From Natrinema gelatinilyticum (lineage in GTDB: Archaea > Halobacteriota > Halobacteria > Halobacteriales > Natrialbaceae), in contig NZ_CP100756.1 of the NCBI RefSeq assembly GCF_024266705.1, positions 1,488,001-1,552,000 of the forward strand: 64,000 bases of DNA, given 5' to 3'. Shown in pieces: positions 59,512-64,000 of the stretch. The notes below the pieces were generated by a model, which made no database searches, was not told where the DNA came from, and was given only the letters and a program-made list of their open reading frames with translations. Position numbers and translations under genes: made by a program. Within the stretch, counting starts at the first letter, position 1. Each line of letters starts with the position of its first letter.

Positions 59512-61752
59512 ATGACGAAGCCGCCAGCGACCACCCGACCCCGAACGATCCTCTACGTTGCAGCAACCGACGAAGCGGCGAGCGACGGTGCTGCTGCGCT
59601 CGAGAACGTCGATGCCGCTCCGGATCGATCGGTCCGGCCGGCGACGACGGTCGAACGCGTCCGTAACTGGTCCCCCGCGGTCGACTGCGTCGTCTTCGCC
59701 GAAACGCCGACGACGGCAGCGGGATCGAATCTGCTCGAGATGGTCGACGCGTGTGATTCGACGCCGCTCGTTCTCTTTTCCGATCCGTCGTATGCCGCCA
59801 CGGCTGCCCGGTCGGCGGACGGCATCGATGGCTACGTTCGCCGCGACACCGACGACGCCGTCGCGCACCTCGCCGACGAGATCGAGTGGGTCTGCAACGA
59901 CGGAACCGACATCGATTCGACGGACGATGCCGAACGCGAGACCGAACCGATGGTCACGACCGGAGAACTGACGGCCGCGACGAGCACGCCGACTGCCAAG
60001 GTCATCGGGTCGCTCTCCGAACTGGCCGCCTGTCGCGACCGCGAATGCCTCTTTTATCAGCTAGTCGAGACCGTCGCCGACAACCTTGATCGGGAGTACT
60101 GTTGGCTCTCGACGGTTCACTTCGGTCAGTTCACCCCACGAGCGACCGCGCCGGCGGTCCCGGACGACGACCTCGAGGTCCTGTCGTGCTCGGGTCCGCT
60201 CGGCGACGTCCTCGGAACGGACGAGCCGGTCCGGTTCGACGAGATCGGGGCTGGTACCGAGGTCGAAGCACCGTTCGAGGGAACCGCATCACTGTGTTGC
60301 GTCCCCGTCGGCGATGTCGGACTGCTACTGGTGGCGGGCGACGAGTCAGCGGCGTTCGACGAGCGCGACTGCGACCTGCTCGAGTCGTGGGGACGGATCG
60401 CGACCGCTCTCCTCGAGCGGATCGACGCGGAAGCAGCGTCCGAGACGAAGCACGATCGACTGCGTGTGGAACGGGACCGGTTGCAAGCGGAGCGGGATCG
60501 CTTGTCGGTCGAACGGGACGACCTCGCTGCCGAACGCGACCGCTACCGGACGCTCTTCGAAAACGTGCCGGAGCCGGTGATTCGCTACGAGATCGACGAC
60601 GGTCAGCCCGTCGTCCGAACCGTCAACGACGCGTTTACGAAGGTCTTCGGCACCGACCTCGAGGCGATCGTCGACAAGCCCGTCGACGAGGAGACCGTCC
60701 CACCGGGGCTCGAACACCGCCGGAAGACGCTGTTCGAATCGCTCCGATCGGGCGAGCGTCGACAGTTCGTCAGCTGCCGAGAAACCATCGACGGAGTCCG
60801 GGAATTCCTGCTCACACTGGTCCCGATCGAATCGAAGACCGACGAAACCGTCGAAGATGCCGGCGTCGTGGACGCCGAAACGGGCGACGAGCACGCCGAC
60901 ATCGACGACGGGGCCACCGAAACGCACAGCAGACACACCAAAATCGACGGCGGATTCGCCGAACCGGACGGTATCTCGGACGACCACGCTGGTACCACCC
61001 GGGAGGGGCTGATCGTCTACAGGGACGTCACGGATAGCGACCGACGCGAGCAGGAACTGGCCGCCGCGCAGTCGCGACTCGAGACAGTCGCCACACTGGT
61101 CGACGACGACGTCCGAACCCCGCTGAACGCCGCCCGCGGCTATCTGGAACTCGCCGCAGAGACCGGCAACAGGGAGCACTTCGCGGAAGTCGAGGACGCC
61201 CAGAAGCGGCTGACGGAACTAATCGACCAGATCGTCTCGATCGCCAGACAGGACCTGGTAGTCGTCGAAACCGAACCCGTCGCAATCCACGACGTCGCGC
61301 GCCGGGCCTGGGTCACCGTCGAGACCGGAGCCGCGCGCCTCGTGACGCGGTCGACGGAGAATCGCGTCTTCGAGGCTGACAAATCACAGCTTCGCGAACT
61401 GTTCGAACGGCTGTTTCAGGCCGTCGTGAACACGGGAAGCGAAGCTGGTTCCGCCAGCGATTCGGCCGAACATCTCGGGTCATCCGACGCGAAGCCGATA
61501 GTCATCGTCGGTGTGACCGACGACGGCTTCTACGTCGCTCGACGGGGCTCCGAAACAGCGGCCGTCGGCGGGAACGGCGCGCTCGAGAAGGATCCCGTTC
61601 CGGGTCGACTGGCCATGGCCGACGGCACCGGCTTCGGACTCGGGTCCGTCGAACACATCGCCGACGCCCACGGCTGGAACGTCGGCGTTGCGGAGGACGA
61701 GAATCGCATCGCCTTCGCGTTTCGGGGCGTCGACGCTCGCGACGTCGATTGA
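59512..61752 (+). CDS. GAF-PAS histidine kinase-like protein lacking the phospho-acceptor His
   Basis: 746 residues. Receiver-like N-terminus (about 10-130, no clear phospho-Asp), GAF domain (about 165-305), coiled coil (RVERDRLQAERDRLSVERD), PAS domain (about 345-450 plus an acidic insertion), HisKA-like segment and ATPase domain. The H-box, normally SHDLRNPL, is DDDVRTPL near 533-540 (His to Asp), and the N-box region LFQAVVNTGSE lacks the usual Asn-rich NLFRNA. The G-box GTGFGLGSVEHIADAHGWN is kept. It may bind ATP but cannot autophosphorylate conventionally. Confidence 0.85.
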   Translation: MTKPPATTRPRTILYVAATDEAASDGAAALENVDAAPDRSVRPATTVERVRNWSPAVDCVVFAETPTTAAGSNLLEMVDACDSTPLVLFSDPSYAATAARSADGIDGYVRRDTDDAVAHLADEIEWVCNDGTDIDSTDDAERETEPMVTTGELTAATSTPTAKVIGSLSELAACRDRECLFYQLVETVADNLDREYCWLSTVHFGQFTPRATAPAVPDDDLEVLSCSGPLGDVLGTDEPVRFDEIGAGTEVEAPFEGTASLCCVPVGDVGLLLVAGDESAAFDERDCDLLESWGRIATALLERIDAEAASETKHDRLRVERDRLQAERDRLSVERDDLAAERDRYRTLFENVPEPVIRYEIDDGQPVVRTVNDAFTKVFGTDLEAIVDKPVDEETVPPGLEHRRKTLFESLRSGERRQFVSCRETIDGVREFLLTLVPIESKTDETVEDAGVVDAETGDEHADIDDGATETHSRHTKIDGGFAEPDGISDDHAGTTREGLIVYRDVTDSDRREQELAAAQSRLETVATLVDDDVRTPLNAARGYLELAAETGNREHFAEVEDAQKRLTELIDQIVSIARQDLVVVETEPVAIHDVARRAWVTVETGAARLVTRSTENRVFEADKSQLRELFERLFQAVVNTGSEAGSASDSAEHLGSSDAKPIVIVGVTDDGFYVARRGSETAAVGGNGALEKDPVPGRLAMADGTGFGLGSVEHIADAHGWNVGVAEDENRIAFAFRGVDARDVD

Positions 61753-61853
61753 CTCTCCGAATTCGAAGGCGGTCGTAACTGACGACGAGTGACCGCAGAG
61801 CCGCGGCGTTCGATACACATGATGTATCCGTGGATGCGACTCTACAGTCTTAC

Positions 61854-62211
61854 AGCGAGAGTGCCTCGGGGCGTGACCCCGAGGGTGAATCATATAAGAT
61901 TTATTAGATTATCTAACGTGTTTAAAGCTACAGTTGTGCGAATTACAGACCGTACTTCGTCGCACCTGTGCACAGTTGTGGAGGAATGTGGCTCTCTCAA
62001 CACCCACGTCTTCGGCGTGGTGCGACGGATGCCATCGGGCCGTGGTGGAGCGGCCGACCCTCACGGACACACCGCGTGTTCGGGTGTGAATTCCAGATGA
62101 CCCATCTCGGGAAGTCCGAGGGGAAGTACATTCGCCTGCGGCCATCTGGCCCGTTTCTGGGCCTGCCGCCAACACGGTGAAGCCACGGGGCGTGCCCCCG
62201 TGGTACTTCAC
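61854..62211 (+). mobile_element. 358-bp non-autonomous IS200/IS605-superfamily element, copy B
   Basis: Same family, size and structure as 41750-42107 in the other orientation. The left end begins AGCGAGAGTGCCTCGGGG with a perfect hairpin CCTCGGGG/CCCCGAGG. The host bases just before are TTAC (61850-61853). The right end hairpin is CACGGGGCGTGCCCCCGTG ending in TACTTCAC (62211). An AT-rich section (about 61890-61925) follows the left end, as in copy A. No transposase gene. Confidence 0.85.
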
Positions 62212-62503
62212 ATCGCAGGCGAACGTCGGTCTGAACTCGAATCAGTTCTTCACCAGAAGATTCCCGCTATCCGTCTCGAGACTGTCGTACGTCTCGAGGG
62301 TCGTGATCGCCGGTTCGGTGCACAATACTCTCCTACCATCGCTGGCAAACGTACCCGCGTTCGATTCTCGCTCGGCGCTGTTCGAACAATCGGAATCGGT
62401 ATGTCCGTTGCGATGGGTCTCTGTTCCCTCTCGCTCGCCGGAAATCGCTCGTGATCCGTTGCTGTCGCCAACCGAATCAGAGCAGAAACGTGGACTGTGC
62501 GAC
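62212..62503. other. Intergenic region between the element and rfcS
   Basis: About 290 bases. A minus-strand frame without a start codon reads protein-like (Ser/Asp/Glu-rich, ending SLETDSGNLLVKN) and could be a decayed gene end, but no family is recognised. Confidence 0.4.
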
Positions 62504-63496
62504 CTATGCGTCCGCCTCGAGGGCCAGTGACGCCAGCATCGCCTCGAGTTGCAGGCGTTCGTTCGCGCCCTCAGTGATTCGGTAGTCGACTTCGCCGAGG
62601 CGCTCGAGCAACTGGACCGTCGCCTGCTCGGGAATGTCGAACTTCCACGCCGAGCGGTGTAGTTGATCGATAACGTCGCCGCCGGCGAGGCCGCGGTCGG
62701 TCAACAGGTCCTCGAGGGCAGCGCGGGCGGCGGTGAAGTCGCCGTCGATTGCGTGCTCGACCATCGCTTCGACCTCCTCGGGGCGCGCGGTGGCGGTGAT
62801 CGCGAAGACGGTCTCTTCGTCGACGGTCTCGCCCATCACCGCGGCGGCCTGGAGGCCGTTGATCGCCTTTCGCATGTCGCCGTCAGCTGCGTAGACAAGG
62901 GCGTCGACGCCGTCGTCGGTCACCTCGATTCCTTCCGTCTCGGCTATCTCTCGAATCTGCGCCTCGATTGCCTCCTCGGAGAGCTCGGTAAACCGGAAGA
63001 CCGCACACCGCGACTGGATCGGATCGATGATCTGGCTCGAGTAGTTACACGAGAGGATGAAGCGGGTGTTGTTCGAGAACTGCTCCATCGTCCGGCGTAG
63101 CGCGGACTGGGCGTCGGAGGTGAGCGCGTCGGCCTCGTCGAGGAAGATGATGCGGTGATCGTACCCACCGAACGAAGAGCGCGCGAAGTCCTTGATCCGG
63201 TCCCGGACGACGTCGATTCCGCGCTGGTCGGAGGCGTTCAACTCGAGGAAATTCTCACGCCAGTCGTCGCCGTAGACTTCGCGGGCGATACCGATGGCCG
63301 CCGTCGTTTTACCCGTTCCGGCCGGCCCCGCGAACATGAGGTTCGGTAGGTCGTCCTGCTCGACGTACCGTTGTAGTCGCGGAACGATGTTCTCGTGGCC
63401 CTTGATTTCGTCGAGCCGTTCCGGACGGTACTTCTCGATCCAGACTTCGGTCCTGCCGGGAGTCGGCTCCGCCGCCTCGGCGTCGGCCTCGCTCAT
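62504..63496 (-). CDS. rfcS: Replication factor C small subunit
   Basis: 330 residues from the ATG 63494-63496. AAA+ motifs: Walker [10 protein letters not shown], Walker [11 protein letters not shown], sensor 1 [17 protein letters not shown] with the arginine finger SRC, and sensor 2 region MRKAINGLQ. It loads the PCNA clamp with RfcL. No intein is present, unlike several archaeal rfcS genes. Confidence 0.97.
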   Translation of the reverse strand: MSEADAEAAEPTPGRTEVWIEKYRPERLDEIKGHENIVPRLQRYVEQDDLPNLMFAGPAGTGKTTAAIGIAREVYGDDWRENFLELNASDQRGIDVVRDRIKDFARSSFGGYDHRIIFLDEADALTSDAQSALRRTMEQFSNNTRFILSCNYSSQIIDPIQSRCAVFRFTELSEEAIEAQIREIAETEGIEVTDDGVDALVYAADGDMRKAINGLQAAAVMGETVDEETVFAITATARPEEVEAMVEHAIDGDFTAARAALEDLLTDRGLAGGDVIDQLHRSAWKFDIPEQATVQLLERLGEVDYRITEGANERLQLEAMLASLALEADA

Positions 63497-63708
63497 ACCG
63501 GACACAGAGCGGGACGAAAGATAAATCGCCCGAAGGCCGGTCTCGGTCCGGACGTCGCCGTCGACTGGCAGGGGCGTCGAGCCGCTCCCGAACGCTCGGT
63601 CTCCACCGCATCGGCGAGTACGGACCCGTTCGAATTCGGTCAGAAACTGACACGCATCCTGACATATTAGTAACACGTTTTTCTGCGTGCTCGTGGGAGG
63701 ACGACGTA

Positions 63709-64000
63709 TGGAAGGGGAGAACCACCGATCACGACTCGTCGTCGCGATGCTCGTCGTGATTGTGACGTTCGGTATCGGTCCGATGACGGTCGCCGCCCAG
63801 CCAAACCCACAGACGGGCGGTACGGTCGTCGTCGAGGAAGGGGAGACGGTCGACGGACTCGAGTCGTTCGCCGGAACCGTGATCGTTCGGGGAACAGTCA
63901 CCGGCGACGTCAGCGCAGTCGCGGGCGACGTGACGATTGCAAGTACCGGTTCGGTCGAGGGCGACCTCGAGGCCGCTGCCGGGAGCGTGACGATCGAAGG
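63709..64000 (+). CDS. Exported bactofilin/polymer-forming-type protein, N-terminal part
   Basis: The frame from ATG 63709 runs off the window. [34 protein letters not shown] is a Sec-type signal peptide with a probable cleavage after AAQ. Then beta-solenoid repeats appear: [42 protein letters not shown], as in bactofilin-like polymer-forming domains. It is divergent from rfcS. The remainder is outside the window. Confidence 0.75.

Noticed and set aside
1..64000. CRISPR arrays, tRNA and rRNA genes
   Set aside because: No regularly spaced repeats of 25-40 bp and no cloverleaf or TPsiC-like GGTTCGAATCC set with matching stems was found by reading. A covariance scan would be needed to exclude a divergent tRNA.

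Overview
The window is chromosomal DNA from a haloarchaeon (class Halobacteria, probably a Natrialbales-type genus such as Natrinema, Haloterrigena or Natronorubrum). Evidence: high GC with AT-rich promoters, strongly acidic proteins, Tat-type lipoprotein signals (RR motif followed by a lipobox Cys), archaeal preflagellin peptidase, archaeal class PRPP synthetase, RfcS, the haloarchaeal Cmi4 and HVO_0234-type families, and many short haloarchaea-only proteins. No rRNA, tRNA or CRISPR array was seen.

Layout. 1-3.1 kb: the end of a PAS sensor, a PhiH1-repressor-like winged-helix gene, and a divergent pair of unknown genes whose second member is broken by an in-frame TGA. 3.1-8.4 kb: an HPP membrane protein and a complete sugar ABC importer operon (lipoprotein, two permeases, ATPase) joined by a 12-codon bridge ORF. 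8.5-21.9 kb: mostly housekeeping genes (PibD, HIT protein, uracil-DNA glycosylase, IleRS, PRPP synthetase, beta-propeller, phosphohexomutase) plus a polyol-phosphate cluster (CDP-glycerol transferase-like, nucleotidyltransferase, glycerophosphodiesterase) and an H-NOX-like protein. 21.9-27.6 kb: an accessory stretch with a 90-bp palindromic repeat, DUF1059, a peroxiredoxin, a VapBC pair and two IS200/IS605-superfamily insertions. 27.9-42 kb: ferredoxin, lipoproteins, a PH-domain pair, HisI and HisB, ACT regulator, IMPACT protein, Upp, a frameshifted DUF2892 gene and another mobile element. 42-54 kb: a helical-bundle protein with Q/G-rich tails, phosphate transporter, CNNM/CorC protein, thiol-redox pair, threonylcarbamoyl-AMP synthase, solo Cas4, Cmi4, an HdrD-like membrane Fe-S oxidoreductase, an orphan antitoxin and a glutamine amidotransferase. 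54-64 kb: a degenerate acyl-adenylating enzyme next to an alpha/beta hydrolase without its serine, AlaRS, a pseudo-histidine kinase, a mobile element, RfcS and the start of a bactofilin-like secreted protein.

The strongest new signal is the set of four IS200/IS605-superfamily insertions whose empty sites can be read or bounded at base resolution. A TnpB-only element (25641-27067) splits an ester-cyclase gene and its tnpB carries a nonsense codon. A 428-bp derivative (22558-22985) sits in the last codon of a DUF1059 gene and supplies a replacement stop. Both lie 3' of TTAG. Two 358-bp derivatives (41750-42107 and 61854-62211, opposite orientation) both lie 3' of TTAC. All keep structured right ends where TnpB guide RNAs are normally encoded. 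A separate 90-bp nested palindrome occurs twice (21921-22010, 53391-53480), each time starting at a gene's own TGA stop.

Several proteins have lost canonical catalytic residues: H-NOX His102 to Tyr, a histidine kinase without its His and N-box Asn, a redoxin with no cysteine, and a hydrolase with no nucleophile. These look like sensory or scaffold repurposing rather than random damage, because the folds are otherwise intact. This last reading is inference.
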